Of a stretch of 64,000 bases of DNA, positions 11,866-23,775 are shown one piece after another. The translations under genes and the position numbers were made by a program. The stretch covers positions 639,531 to 703,530 of the forward strand of contig NW_003101676.1 in the NCBI RefSeq assembly GCF_000003855.2. Direction: 5' to 3'. Source of the DNA: Blastomyces gilchristii SLH14081. Taxonomy: Eukaryota > Ascomycota > Eurotiomycetes > Onygenales > Ajellomycetaceae. Numbering within the stretch: the first letter of the stretch is position 1; every line of letters begins with the position of its first letter. A model generated the notes under the pieces. The model was not told the DNA's origin, did no database searches, and was given only the letters and a program-made list of their open reading frames with translations.

Positions 11866-14800
11866 TTTACAGTATATAAGTTATTATTATTATTATTATT
11901 CTTAAATTATAGATGTATGCAGTCAGAGACTATGACATCTACCTAAGAACTTTTAGTTCTCAGAGTTTTTCCTATATCTCTAAAGTCAACTATTATACAT
12001 TTACCAATTTCAGATATGTAAAATCAGAAAATTTCAGCTCAGAATATAAAAACTGTTTATAAATTGCAATATTTTAACACCTTCTGATACTTTGAAATCA
12101 TTTGATAATATCATGACAAAAGAAAAGAGAACATAGTCTTAAAGATAGACACATTAAATAGATAGATAGAAAAGAATAGAAAAGAAAAAGTAAAGTAAAG
12201 AGAGACTATAATAAAACAAATTGTTAAAAGATAGTATATAGCTGTTTTAACAGATTATATCTGATCAATTTCCTTCTCTTCATATTCAGATATTTCTGAA
12301 TTTAGTTATTTTCTTGTAGCTGCTTGAGTTTCTGATAGAAAGTCTATTAAGTATTTGATTTCTGTCTCAGTTGAGAATAAGAATCTTATATTTAATTGAT
12401 TTAGATTATACTTCTCTTTCAATCTGACTCTGAGACTATTGTATAATACACAGTGTATTATAATATACTCAGAATTTTCATTTGTATTACAGAATGAGCA
12501 TTCTATTAAATCAAATCTATCATCAAATCTTTGTATATAAGATTTAAAATAATCATATTCTAGTTTCAGCTGGATTATAGATGAGAATATTTTCTTTTTA
12601 TATTTAATTAAATAAGATTTTCACTTAGATTTTGTTTTAAATCTTAAATAATATATACTCTTCTTTTATTTTGATCAGCTTTTATTTCACTTATCTAAAC
12701 AAGATTCTTTTATCTTTCTATTTATAAAAGATCAGAACACTATTTTTTGAATAAATCTACTTAATTCTGAACTCTTTTTTACAGCTGAATCAGTCAATTC
12801 ATTGTCATAAATATTCATATGAGCAGAAACTCAGTGCAGATGAATTATCAGTTGTAATATTCTTCTCTTTTAAATTTTTAAAACAGAGTTTAAAATCAGT
12901 TCAAGATTCATTTGATCATTATAAATCTGACTATTTCTAAGTCTTTTTAAAGCAGCTTGACTATCAGAGAATATTCATATCTCTTACAAACTATTTTATC
13001 TTTTATGAGATTTTATTTCAATAAGTTTAAAAGCTTTCACTATTATAAATAGTTCAGTATTAAAGACTTCAGATTCACAGTCTAAATTTCAAAAATCTGA
13101 GATAAAATTAATATTATCTTCAGTATAAGCAATGTCTGTAAATAATCTATTTAAATTCTCATTTTTTGAGTTATCTGAATAAATCAGAATAGAGTCTTTT
13201 ATATTAATTATAGAGATTCTCTTCAAATACTGTTCATATTCTCTCTCTTTTGATAGTTCACTTATTTATAAGTCTATGAGAGATTCAAGCTTTTCTCTTC
13301 AGAGAGATATCTTCTCATGATTTACTTTTTCAATATTTAATGAAGAAAATTGATTTTTAATCAGTGAGTATAGTCTGTATAGTTAAGAGAATATTTTCTT
13401 TAAAGAATCATTTTCATTTTAATCAAGAAATCTATTTCAATTCAGTTCATTTTCTGAGTTAATTAATGAAAATGAAGAAGAGACTCTTTCTCTGATTATA
13501 TAATTTAAGCTTATCTTTATAACTCTCAGAGTATAGTTTATACAGATCTTTTCAAATCTAATAGCAGAAGAAGGAATTGAAGCTTCAATTTTCATTGCTT
13601 TAATAGAAGATGATTTGAATGCTCTCAGAATTCTTCTCAAAGCTCTGTTTTACTGACTTTGAAAAAGTTCAGTGAAATTTTCTTGATTATTTCATTAAAC
13701 TTGAACTTCACAATCATCTACTGAGATAATACAGGCTATATATAACTGTTTCATAGTCTGAAAGAATAGATCTCTCTCTGTATTTAATAGTCTGTTTATG
13801 TTACTTAATAGTCTTTCTATCTTAATAGTTCTTTATTAAATATGATATTTAAAATTCAACTTGAAGTTTAATCATACTTCTAATCAGTTAACATTTAAAC
13901 TGAGTTTAATCTCTTTATTTAAAAGAGTTAGGTATAGTTCTTTCTCATTGAATCTAGAAAAGAAATAAATTAACTCAGTTTTATTTATATTAAATTAAAT
14001 TTAATTAATATCTGCTCTAACAAAGATTTTCTTTACTACTTTTTTAATCATTTCTAAATTCTCTTTGATTGTTTTGAAACTGTAGACTAGATCAATATCA
14101 TTCATATAACTTAAAGATCTCACTACTTTCATGTCTAGACTGACCGTGTGACCGTGTCTGAGACCAGGACCAGATTTTTTGACAGTCTCATTACCAATTC
14201 AACTGATCCCATTACATGGTTTTAACATTAGATAGTAGTTTCATACTGTCTCAGTGAGACTTACTGTCTACTCTTATCACATTTTTCAAATGAGACCATG
14301 ATTTTCACTTCTCAATTTAAATTATTTTTATTGCTTTAAATGACTTTAAATCTCATTTAAGTATTATCAAAGAGCATTACTTTTTAAAAAATTAAAAATA
14401 GTCTAAAAAAAACCTTAAAATGTCTAAAAATAGTAACTTTATGCTAAGAATGGAACTAAATAAGATTAAATGAGATCACTTTCTCATTTTTTTCAAGTCA
14501 TGATTTCATTTTAAGATCTGATATATAGTCACTTTACATGTTTTTTTGATAGCCAGTCCCAGCGGGATTCACGCCAAGAAATGTATGAGACCAGATCAAA
14601 TGAGATCAAATGTGAAATTCATGGTCCCGGCGGCCAGTCTATTCATATCTCTATTCTTGAATAGATATACAGTGTATATTATAAATAAAATGAGTGAGAT
14701 TGAAGATTCTTACAATACTTCTATTTTTATCTCAGTCTTATCTTATTTCATTTCATTAAAGAATAGTTGTATAATTCTTTTAGATATAAAACAGTTAACT

Positions 14801-15140
14801 CATTTTATTAGAAAAGATAGCAGTTTTAACATCTTCAAAGTCTTAATTAACTTTGACTTTGAAACATGATCCAATGCATCTTTTATATCAATAAAAACTA
14901 CAGTTGAGACTAGATCTTCATGCTTTGCTATTTGAATCTTATAAACAACTGAGAGAACAGTGTCAATTGCAAAGCATTGTTTTCTATCTCTCATTTATTC
15001 ACTAAATAGAAGAGAATTATTAATAGAGCTTATAAAAGATAGTTAAGTAGCTATTATCTCTTCTAAAACTTTTTCTAGACAGTTTCATAGAGATATTACT
15101 CTACATAACTTAGAAATTGAAGCTTTTCTATTAGGTTTTG
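11866..15140 (-). mobile_element. Degraded Tad/I-like LINE, minus strand, 5' truncated, with nested MITE
   Basis: The same family as the plus-strand copy at 5058-8660, in inverted orientation. Its poly(TTA)-type tail is at 11890-11915. The zinc-finger tail, RNase H and RT follow leftward to rightward on the reverse strand. The thumb segment is at 13437-13640. An RT block with AFDHVS-like DALDHVSKSKL lies near 14850-14890, and the catalytic-box remnant SYMNDIDLVY near 14080-14115. It is 5' truncated within the region preceding the RT, at about 15130. The MITE at 14136-14641 interrupts the RT. Net LINE length is about 2.75 kb. Confidence 0.78.
14136..14641 (-). mobile_element. hAT-like MITE, full unit
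   Basis: A 506-bp unit flanked by the 8-bp duplication TTCATGTC (14128-14135) / TTCATATC (14642-14649). The empty site can be read in the plus-strand LINE at about 6380-6400. This copy keeps many CpG and CpC dinucleotides, for example CCCGGCGGCC at its right end, so it is less mutated than its host LINE. Confidence 0.88.
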
Positions 15141-15383
15141 CAAGGAATAGTATATAACTCTTGATATGCTAAGTATTGCAGAACTAGTTTATATTAGAAA
15201 ACAGTAATTCTACAGACAGATTACTACTATATTGAATATTTTCATTATTATTATTCTTCTCTATAAATCATTAATTTGTACTCTATAATAATCTATTTTT
15301 TTAAAAAAAAAATGTTCATGTAACTCATAAACTATCTAATTATTTTTAATAAATTTTATAGTCATTTCTAAGAGACTCTGAAC
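15141..15383. other. AT-rich sequence of unknown origin
   Basis: AT-rich stretch with no readable domain between the truncated LINE and the next MITE. It is probably another decayed repeat. Confidence 0.4.
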
Positions 15384-15895
15384 TAGACTGACTGCTGAGA
15401 TCATAAATTTCATATTTAATCTTATTTAGTCTGATCTTACACATTTCTTAGCATGAATTTCTCTGAAACTAGTTATTAAAAAAACATGTAAAGTGACTAT
15501 ATATCAGATATCTAAATGAAATCATAGCTTGAAAAAAATGAGAAAGTGATCTCATTTAATTTCATTTAGTCTCATTCTTGACATAAAGTTACTATTTTTA
15601 GACATTTTAAGGTTTTTTTTAGACTATTTTTAATTTTTTAAAAAGTAACACTTTTTGATAACACTCAAATGAGATTTAAAGTTATTTAAAGTAATAAAAA
15701 TAATTTAAATTGAGAAGTGAAAATCATGATTTCATTTGAAAAATGTGACAAGAGTAGATAGTAAGTCTTACTAAGACAGTATGAAACTACTATCTAATGT
15801 TAAAACTGTGTAATAAGATCAGTCAAATTGATAATAAGACTATTAAAAATTCTAGTTCTGATCTCAGACATAGACTCAGTTACACAGTCAGTCTA
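15384..15895 (+). mobile_element. hAT-like MITE, full unit, heavily mutated
   Basis: A 512-bp unit from TAGACTGACTG to CAGTCTA, flanked by CTCTGAAC (15376-15383) / CTCTGAAA (15896-15903). The 5' terminus reads GACTGCTGAGATC where less-mutated copies read GACCGCCGGGACC, which shows the CpG/CpC to T transitions directly. Confidence 0.85.
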
Positions 15896-16480
15896 CTCTG
15901 AAAATGATTTAATTTTCTTTGAAAAGAGATATACTATTATCTTTGATGAAGACTAAGACTATAATAACAGCAGTAAATTATTTATAGAGAGAGAGATTCT
16001 ATTTAATAATTATAATGAATTTTTTTTTCTTCTTTTTCTTCTTCTTCTCTTTCTTCTTCTCTCTTTTCTTCATTTTCATCTTTATTTTCATTTTTTTCCC
16101 TATTTTCATCTCTTTCTCTATCTTTACTTTTATCTTTATTTTTAGTGCTATATGCAGTCTTCTATTTAATAGAATAGTTTAAATTAACTGTAAAAACTGT
16201 ATAAATCTGCAGCTATATTCATACAGAATATATAAAAAAAATATATTTACAGTCAATTCTTTGATTGTTTATAAAGAAGAAATCAGAAGATTTATAGAAT
16301 TAGTGTGAATTATAAACAAAGAACTAGTTAAATCTTTGCAGAGATAGATTATATTACATTTCTATAAAGAGTGTTTTATTGTATTGCAGCTGCAGCAATT
16401 GCAGCAATTGAAGCTGGAATTGTCTGTTTAATGAGTGATGACTATCTATACAGACTGTTGTGACTTTCTATACAGGCTGC
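15896..16480. repeat. AT-rich flank with pyrimidine-rich low-complexity tract
   Basis: Contains a long T/C tract at about 16020-16145 (CTT/TTC repeats); its complement would encode Lys/Glu/Asp-rich low complexity. No gene is supported. Base composition returns to moderate GC at about 16480, only about 180 bp upstream of the first host gene. Confidence 0.5.
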
Positions 16481-16658
16481 TGCAGCTTTCTCTACAGGTG
16501 GTCACATGGGGTGTGCATTTTTTCAATCAATCATATCACAGAATGGGGCCTGCAAGATCGCATCTTCTATTCTAATCAGGTTTTGAAAAAACCTAACATA
16601 TTGCTTCGCTTCGCTCTGCAAATAAATATACCTTCGGCCTCTCTTATTATTTATATTC

Positions 16659-18051
16659 ATGATGGCATCGAAGCCGTACAATGTCGGCATCATCGGATAC
16701 GGCTTGAGCGCCAAGATCTTCCATATCCCCTTCATCAGCTCTCTGCCGGAATTCAATTTCTACGCCATAGTGCAAAGAACGCCTAAATCAGATGATGACG
16801 CTGAGAAGGACCATCCAGGCATCAAAAGCTATAGATCGGCGGAAGAGATGGTCAAAGATGCGGGAGTCGATGTGGTGGTCGTGACGACTACTCCGGACAC
16901 TCATTTTGGCCTTGCTAAACTGGCATTGGAAGCTGGAAAGCATGGTATGCCAGCAGCGAGCGTGCTCCTGTTATATATATATATACTAACCAAGCGGTCC
17001 TCCTCGCTATTTTATAGTTATCGTGGAGAAACCGTTTACGCCCACTCATCAGGAAGCGGATGAACTGGTCGCGATATCAGAGAAGCAAAATCGCATGATT
17101 TCTGTATATCAAAGTAGGTATTGAGAGGCAGGATGTGGAACTCGTATATCCCCGCATATCTATCATTTGGCACAAAATAAACTCTAACTTGAACTTCCAT
17201 AGACCGTAGGTGGGATGCCGACTTTGTTACAGTCTCAAAACTGGTAAAAAGCGGCGCCCTTGGCCGAGTTGCTGAATTTGAGACTCATTTCGATCGCCAT
17301 CGCCCTGAGATGCCCGCGACTCGCAGCTGGAAAACTAACACGATACCTGGAAGTAGCGCCCTATATGATCTGGGGACTCATCTTATTGACCAGGTTGTCC
17401 ATTTGTTTGGTCTTCCAAAGAAAGTAACTGGCTTTATTGGCTCCCAGAGGGAGAGCAATGAGTCCGGGTATGAAGATTCGTTCACGCTGCTTCTCCACTA
17501 CGATCATATCTTAGCTACTGTAAAGGGAACGATAATCAGCCCTGAAGAGAAGCAGTTAAGATTCTGGGTTCGGGGAGATAAGGGCAGCTTTAAAAAGGTA
17601 AATCCTCTCCGCGTCTGCCCTTGGATAAATTACCGACTGAAGGGGCACGATAAAGCTAATTTACTACCAGCACTATCTGGATATCCAAGAAGAGCAACTG
17701 AAAACCGGACTTAGACCAGGAGACCAAGGTTATGCCAAGGAGCCTAATGATAGATACGGTGAGGATTTCAAACTGGGACACCTTTTTGCTTCCCGATAAC
17801 AACCACCCCGCCCACTAATCTTGGATTAATTGAGGAAAGGTATCCTTACAAGCTACAATAACGGTGCATTGCATAGCGAGGCATTTCCCACTATTGAGCC
17901 TCCCACATATGCAGAGTTCTACCGCAAATTCGCAAAGGCGTTAGCCGGTAAAGGAGATGTGCCAGTAAGCCCTTCACAGGCAAGCGATGTCATCCGGCTC
18001 GTCGAACTTGCCAGGGAAAGCTCCAAGTTGGGCAAAACATTGGATGTTTGA
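16659..18051 (+). CDS. Gfo/Idh/MocA-family NAD(P)-dependent oxidoreductase
   Basis: Five exons: 16659-16944, 17018-17113, 17203-17597, 17671-17758, 17840-18051; all introns are GT..AG, the sum is 1077 nt, giving 358 aa. Residues 4-30 form the Rossmann entry VGIIGYGLSAKIFHIPF (G-x-G-x-x dinucleotide loop). The family motif EKPF follows at the start of exon 2 (VIVEKPFTPTHQE). Exon 3 has ALYDLGTHLIDQ, the C-terminal-domain helix that carries the catalytic Asp/His in this family. No signal peptide is seen, so it is probably cytosolic. It resembles bacterial YdgJ-type dehydrogenases acting on sugars or inositols; the substrate cannot be told. The start could be the second ATG at 16662. It lies only about 180 bp from the AT-rich transposon block. 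Confidence 0.9.
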
Positions 18052-19735
18052 CATGCATTCGATTGCCGTTGCGTGGGTTACTGCTTCCACCTGCTTGACA
18101 TGTAGTGAGATACGCAGGTGCCCGAATTCAACAGGGTTCAAAGGTTCTCGATGTAAGGTGATCAAGGTGCTTTTCCGTCTCCATGCTCGTTTTTATCGCG
18201 ATATTGTGAACTACGCTACTCTGTGACCCAAGGGTCGTCCTCCCTGGTTTAAGTAAATAAACTTTCGCGTTCCCGAATGGGGGCGATCACAAATTTGGGC
18301 CCAAACTTAATGTGGTTGGGCGATTGTTTCCGAGATGCGTTTGCACGTTAGGGAGCCAATGCCGTTTGACCTAGAGATCACGAAATGTGATATATCAATC
18401 GCCGATCTCCGTTCTCCATTATTCATCGGTTTAGCACATGCATTGCGCAAGCATGATTATGCCTCGACTGGCGGCGCAAGAGTCATCATCTCTTAGGACA
18501 CCGTCGTACGTATGCACTGTCTCTAGGTTCACCCAGTCTCCGTCGATTGTAGTCAGTCTTCCCAGTAATTCCTACGCATAATAATGGCGTTGAAGCGTAG
18601 CTACGAGGCTGCGAGGTTAGGCTGTGGACGACCTGGTTAAATGCTAGAATTATCAGCCTTTGGCCTCTACGGCTCATTATCTTTTCTCACCGATCCTCCC
18701 CCCCCCCCCCCCGGGGTATGGAGTGAGGTCAGAGGGGGATGAAGTATGGTGTGATAAGTAAACGTACGTGATATAGCTGATCTACGGGTGTTAGAGTAAT
18801 AGTCACTGAGCTGACGAGGAGAAAAGCACCCCATGGACATCCCCCCGTGGCACGGGTAGAGTGCACAAGACAACAGATATTATTTTCGGGTAAGTATGTG
18901 ATAGATCCTCCTCAATTGTTAGGGTGTATTTTTTTTATTTGGGATGGTGACGGATGTCTGAGGACAGGATATAGAGAGAGGGGAGGCCGTGCATAGGACA
19001 CGTCACGGGCGCTGTCGAGTCCGCCAGACGGAAGACAGTGAAAATGGATGTGCACTGTTGTACATACGAAACGCCGGCAGCGCTGGGNNNNNNNNNNNNN
19101 NNNNNNNNNNNNNNNNNNNNNNNNNNNNNNNNNNNNNNNNNNNNNNNNNNNNNNNNNNNNNNNNNNNNNNNNNNNNNNNNNNNNNNNACCCAAGGTTCTC
19201 TTGCATTTCCGTTCACCAGGAAATGGGTTGAAAGCTGAAGCACAGAAAGGGATCATGCAATCGTTGCTACATTCCACGTGGATTGTGGAAGAAAATTGTC
19301 GATACGATTCTCTCAACTGCTGCCATGCTGCTTGTCTTCGAGTTCAGTTCAGAGAAAGGCAAACAGCCACGTTCTGTGATCAAACTGGCTGGATGTCACA
19401 CCCTTTTCAGAGGACATTCCTGCCATTCGCGTTCCCACGTTCTGCTGGAAACTTGATGGAAATGGAGGTCCCTGATTAGTTGGCGGGAAGGTGATCTACA
19501 CCAACAAAGGACTGTGGCACTCTTTCTTTGCAGGATGGTCCTCGAGAGCCATCGCCTCCAATGCAGGCGGGATCGCGTGGGACAAACGCTTTTTAACCTG
19601 CTTGGTTCTCATAAGGACACCAGAAGAACGGCCAAATTCCTGGCCGTTTTCTTCTTCATCAAATAATCACCAAAATGGTACCTTGCTTTTTTCAAGTGGG
19701 AATATCACTTCGAGGATGTGGTATTGGACGATATA
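18052..19735. other. Intergenic region with assembly gap
   Basis: No coding region can be supported. It contains a run of 16 C at about 18697-18712 and the 100-N gap at 19088-19187. Short open frames crossing the Ns are artefacts. The right part presumably holds the promoter of the rhodopsin-domain gene. Confidence 0.5.
19088..19187. other. Assembly gap (100 N)
   Basis: Exactly 100 Ns, a scaffold gap of conventional length; true size unknown. Confidence 0.98.
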
Positions 19736-21475
19736 ATGGCGTTGCTAACACTCACGGTCGAAAATGATACCGGGGTAACTAATATCTCGTCAGTATATCC
19801 GCCCGTGGATGAAGGTCGTGCACCTTTGATTCTCGGTCTATCGGGGTGTCTTGCTGTGTTATCTATCCTTGTAGTGGTATTGCGATGTTACTGCCGAGGC
19901 CGGATAGAGAGGCATTTCTGGCATGATGACTATCTCATAGTGTTTGCCACAGTGAGACTCAAACCCATCCCTACTCAACAAACATGTTAATGTTCGGGTC
20001 GGCTCACTAACATCCTGATTCAGATATGTTCGATTATCGTCCTCGCTTGCTTCATAGCAGAGTCGTACAATGGCTTGGGGCGCTATATTTTGTTCCTTAG
20101 CTCTGAAAACCGCGAATATTTGGCGAAAATAGGATACATCCATGGAATATTTGACCTGCTTGGAATCAACGCCGTGAAAATATCTTTCGGCTATTTTATA
20201 CTTCGGACAACAAGCGGAGTCAAGATTCGGAATTCAACTAAAGGGATGATTGGTGAGTATTACAACCTCAGGGTTATTTATCGGAATATGTATAGAAAGA
20301 GGTAGCTAACTAAATCTTGGTCAAGTGTTCGTCCTAGCCTTCACGATATTTACGACAGGCATGGCTATTTTCCAATGCGTTCCAGCTGCTGCCCTCTGGA
20401 ATGCCGGCATAGAATCCAGTTCCCATTGTCTTTCACTTAAATCCTACGTTACCATCGGCCTGGCCACTGATTGTATGTAATATTCAAAAACTCATGAAAG
20501 GTCTTCGGGGCTAATTTCACAACAGCTATGAACGCTATAATCGATCTTATATTATCGACCTTACCTCTTCCCCTCTACTACGATTCAAATGCCAGCAGAT
20601 ATTCCCGAGTGGCGTTGGTGGGAATCGTTGCTCTTGCATATATGTAAGTAAAATATCGTCCGCTTCACTGGCCACGACTTTCGGTGCCTCTGGAACTCTA
20701 ATTTTCTCGATGCAGAGCATGCAGCGCTGCCATTATAAAAATTGTTCGTCGAGCTCATGTGCTCACGACTCCCAGTTCGTGGCGGTAAGTTAATGCTACG
20801 CCCTCCCCTTACTCTGGAGAAAAGCATAGCTGAGAGGCCATTAGCGAAAGCGATTACACCCTTTGGACTAAGTATGATCAGCCTTACAACATCTGTACTC
20901 CAAAGCCGCTCCTTACCGTTACTTCTCTTGCAAATAACTCAAAAGGGTAACAGATAACCAAGCTAATCAACCATTTTTCTCCTTCCAGCATCGAACTTCA
21001 AATTGGAATTCTAGCGGCTTCTCTACCCACTCTGAACCCAATGTTCACAATCATCGCCACGTTTATAAGCAAGACATTTAAGACACCTAAATGGCCGACA
21101 AACAACCCCGACACGCAGGAACACAGTTCAGCCTGCAACCCTATTCCAATGGGTCCAACTCCATTGCGAAGACTTAGCCGATCAACCCTCTATCGTCACA
21201 ACGCCAGTAGTGTTACCACCGAGCACTCCGACCCGGAACAACAGCATATCACTAGATATCCCTCAAGCCATTATAAAGTCGAAGTTAGCGCCTCAAGACT
21301 CTCTAGTTCTAAAAACAGTAGCCAGCGAGATGCTATCCTTGCTGGTGCACCGTCGGGGTTTCCAGCCATAATGAGAACTACTGATGTATTTATACACACG
21401 GCAGATGGGAATAAAAGAGGTATTGACGAAGGAGATGTTGATAGTGCAAGTGCGGAAATTCGATCTGTTAGCTGA
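19736..21475 (+). CDS. Rhodopsin-domain (SAT4/PTH11-like) integral membrane protein
   Basis: Six exons: 19736-19951, 20024-20252, 20326-20472, 20526-20643, 20716-20784, 20989-21475; 1266 nt, 421 aa. All junctions are GT..AG and keep frame. The N-terminal end carries an N-glycosylation-like NDT/NIS segment (residues 10-18). Hydrophobic helices include LILGLSGCLAVLSILVVVLR, ICSIIVLACFIAES, VFVLAFTIFTTGMAIFQCVP and AIIDLILSTLPLPLYY, followed by a HFWHDDYL loop after helix 1. The family signature D-D-Y/W after TM1, the CxP loop, and a final helix GILAASLPTLNPMF are all as in fungal SAT4/rhodopsin-domain proteins. A hydrophilic Ser/Thr-rich cytoplasmic tail of about 140 residues follows. Members are putative seven-helix receptors or sensors; ligand unknown. 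The 204-bp last intron is longer than the others and is the least certain junction. Confidence 0.87.
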
Positions 21476-22842
21476 TGATGGAATGTCTCTTTGATGAATC
21501 GATGTTTTGGGAATGGAATGGGTCGGCGCTTCGTGTACGCATGTACGGGGTTCCTGAGCGGTGGTATACGCAGTCCAGACTCTCTTATGTTTGCCGCTTT
21601 CTTCCTCTTTCTATAACAAATCTTGCACATATGCTAGGTGCATTCACGTCTGTATGTATCTATATGTATATAAATATGCAGCTTGTATACCTTGTTCTGC
21701 AATTTTGACTTCCTTTGTCGGTCTTGTGGATTATATGTAAGCCATGGCACCAAAACATATACCAAAGAGCGTAAAATCAGTACATTTAGGTTGAATTAAG
21801 AAAATGAGATAGGTATCTCAATATATCACGCCTCGGGCTAAGTGACACAGCTTAAGTCCATACCTCAAGTTGAACTGGTTGGGGCGGGGCCAAGCCTGGG
21901 CGAAACCTAGGATCGTGTCCGGGAGCTATAAAACACTTTACCTAACCTTAAAAAACTCTAAAAAAGGGCCCTATTTCGACCCCAATCAACAACACTGGAA
22001 CCGACCGAAGTCATCACCTAGTGGACGAGTTCAATACCTTCTGGATAAATCATTTGATATGCATTTTATTCACACTTACATTACCAGTGCACCCATGGAT
22101 ATATCCCTTTCTTTAACTGTCTTGCTATCTTGCGCCCTTCCTGTTCTTTAACGTTTTTTTTGTGTCCAGCCTCGATCTTGATTGGTATGAAGGCCTAAAA
22201 ACTCATGAGCAAGAGGGCGGAAAATCGTTGCCTGATGGCTCTTTCTAGCCCGTTTGTTCAGGTCATCTCTTCCTTGTATATCAATAGATTATAGCAAATA
22301 GCTCATGGGTTGCATATAAGAACGAAATGAGTGTTGGTTGACTTGTGTTCTCTGGTTCAGACATAGGAGCGTAGCAGCAGGAGTGTTTTCTACAAACTCT
22401 TCACAAAAAGGGATTTACGAAGTAAGTAATCATTTAATTACAAGGATAGCTATGTATCTATCGTTTGCCACGCGTAAAAGCTCAAGTGACATTGAAAGGC
22501 GAAAAGGTGTGGTCGAGTTTGAATAGAAGAACAAGTAGACTGGCAACAAGCTTAATCTCAAAACAACCATCTCGTCATCAGGTACACAAAATAGAACTCC
22601 GGTATCCCCCTCCTAAATAAAATAAATGCTAAAATTTGAACAAGAGAAATGGCGTGTATATGTGTCGGGTCTCATAAGGGTCGAACGGCCGGATGTTGAT
22701 TTAAGACGAGGACAGAGGGCATTCATGAAGAGTACTTGGTGCTTCCACAATATACGATCCAAGGTTGCACAGTTGAATCTTCCCTGCTCGCCAAGATTCA
22801 GTGTGATCTTGCAGCCTCTAACCTCAATAGGCTGACCCAAAA
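21476..22842. other. Intergenic region between convergent genes
   Basis: Lies between the convergent rhodopsin-domain gene and the minus-strand membrane-protein gene. Only short, unconvincing open frames are present. I see no RNA gene or repeat. Confidence 0.5.
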
Positions 22843-23775
22843 TCACTCTTCATCACTCCGGATTTGGCGTGCGGCAGCGTCGGGGTTCCGCAGCAACAGG
22901 CACAGATATAGAGCAAACACCTTGCTAGCCGCCGTCACTGCAGTCTGCACAAACACCCACACGGTAAGCTCGACAACTGTCACCGCCATTATCGACGTGA
23001 ATACAAGGGTACCGGCGACATAGTAGATGCCCCAAGCCAGTTGGACAGGCCAAGCTTCATCTGCACCTTGTACCGCGGAGACACTACCAGTTGTCAACGA
23101 ATCAGACCCGCCCTTCACCTGTGTCCGTCGCATCGCAAACAAGGCATGTACAAATGCCGGGAATACACCAGCGATGCACCAAGTAACTGCAAACACGGGG
23201 TATGGACAGCCCAGCGAGCTGCGCTTGGAGTATATTTCCACAACTGCCAACACCCCATACGATACCACCAGAAGCAAAAAGCTAGCGGCCACGCGGACAG
23301 TCGTCCAAATGCTCGGGCGCAACCCGACATTGGCGAACATGGCCCCTTCCATCCACTGTAGGTATCTCTGCACATGAACGCCGTCAAGATCACCTACGAC
23401 CGTCGGCTCAAGTCCCAGAGCGCGAACGATGACCGCGGCAGCAAAGGGCAAGGGAGCGGACACGAGTGCAATTCGTCGCTCAGGCCAAGCGACGTCCTTG
23501 AACGTCAGTGGGATTAAACCCATGATTAGCGCAGTGGCGCCAAATTGCTGTTTGCGCGCCTCGTCGGCAGATTCAAGTGCGCATATAGATGTGATCCAGC
23601 AGAGTTGGTTGCTGCCGCTGTAGAAGTGGAACCATGGTTTGAAGGGGGAGTACACGATGTCTTCGTTTGGGGGGCATGAGGTGTTATCTGTGATGTTGTC
23701 GGCGGCGGAAACAGTGAGAGACAGCAGGAGGAGGAGGAGGAGGAAAAGAGAGACGATTGGGGTTTTTTGACCCAT
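22843..23775 (-). CDS. Multi-span membrane protein with signal peptide, unknown function
   Basis: Single exon, 310 aa from ATG 23775. An upstream in-frame ATG at 23814 would add 13 residues. I prefer 23775 because the protein then begins MGQKTPIVSLFLLLLLLL, a typical signal peptide. A short extracellular-type segment follows, with Cys and N-glycosylation-like NIT and NTS sites, and then about six hydrophobic helices (for example near residues 80-100, 105-125, 160-185, 195-215, 245-280, 285-305). A conserved-looking WRHF-like motif is absent. I do not recognise a named family; it looks like one of the many fungal plasma-membrane or secretory-pathway proteins of unknown role. Codon usage is like its neighbours. 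Confidence 0.75.
   Translation of the reverse strand: MGQKTPIVSLFLLLLLLLSLTVSAADNITDNTSCPPNEDIVYSPFKPWFHFYSGSNQLCWITSICALESADEARKQQFGATALIMGLIPLTFKDVAWPERRIALVSAPLPFAAAVIVRALGLEPTVVGDLDGVHVQRYLQWMEGAMFANVGLRPSIWTTVRVAASFLLLVVSYGVLAVVEIYSKRSSLGCPYPVFAVTWCIAGVFPAFVHALFAMRRTQVKGGSDSLTTGSVSAVQGADEAWPVQLAWGIYYVAGTLVFTSIMAVTVVELTVWVFVQTAVTAASKVFALYLCLLLRNPDAAARQIRSDEE

Noticed and set aside
14546..14869. Open frame starting inside a MITE, with similar peptides at 1034-1360 and 45539-45748
   Set aside because: The similarity comes from the shared MITE sequence read in one frame. The frame runs out of the MITE into the LINE, differs in length at each copy, and has no protein-like conservation.
18912..19479. 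Several open frames of 66-143 codons on both strands around 19.1 kb
   Set aside because: They exist only because 100 Ns are read as open codons; no recognisable protein on either side.
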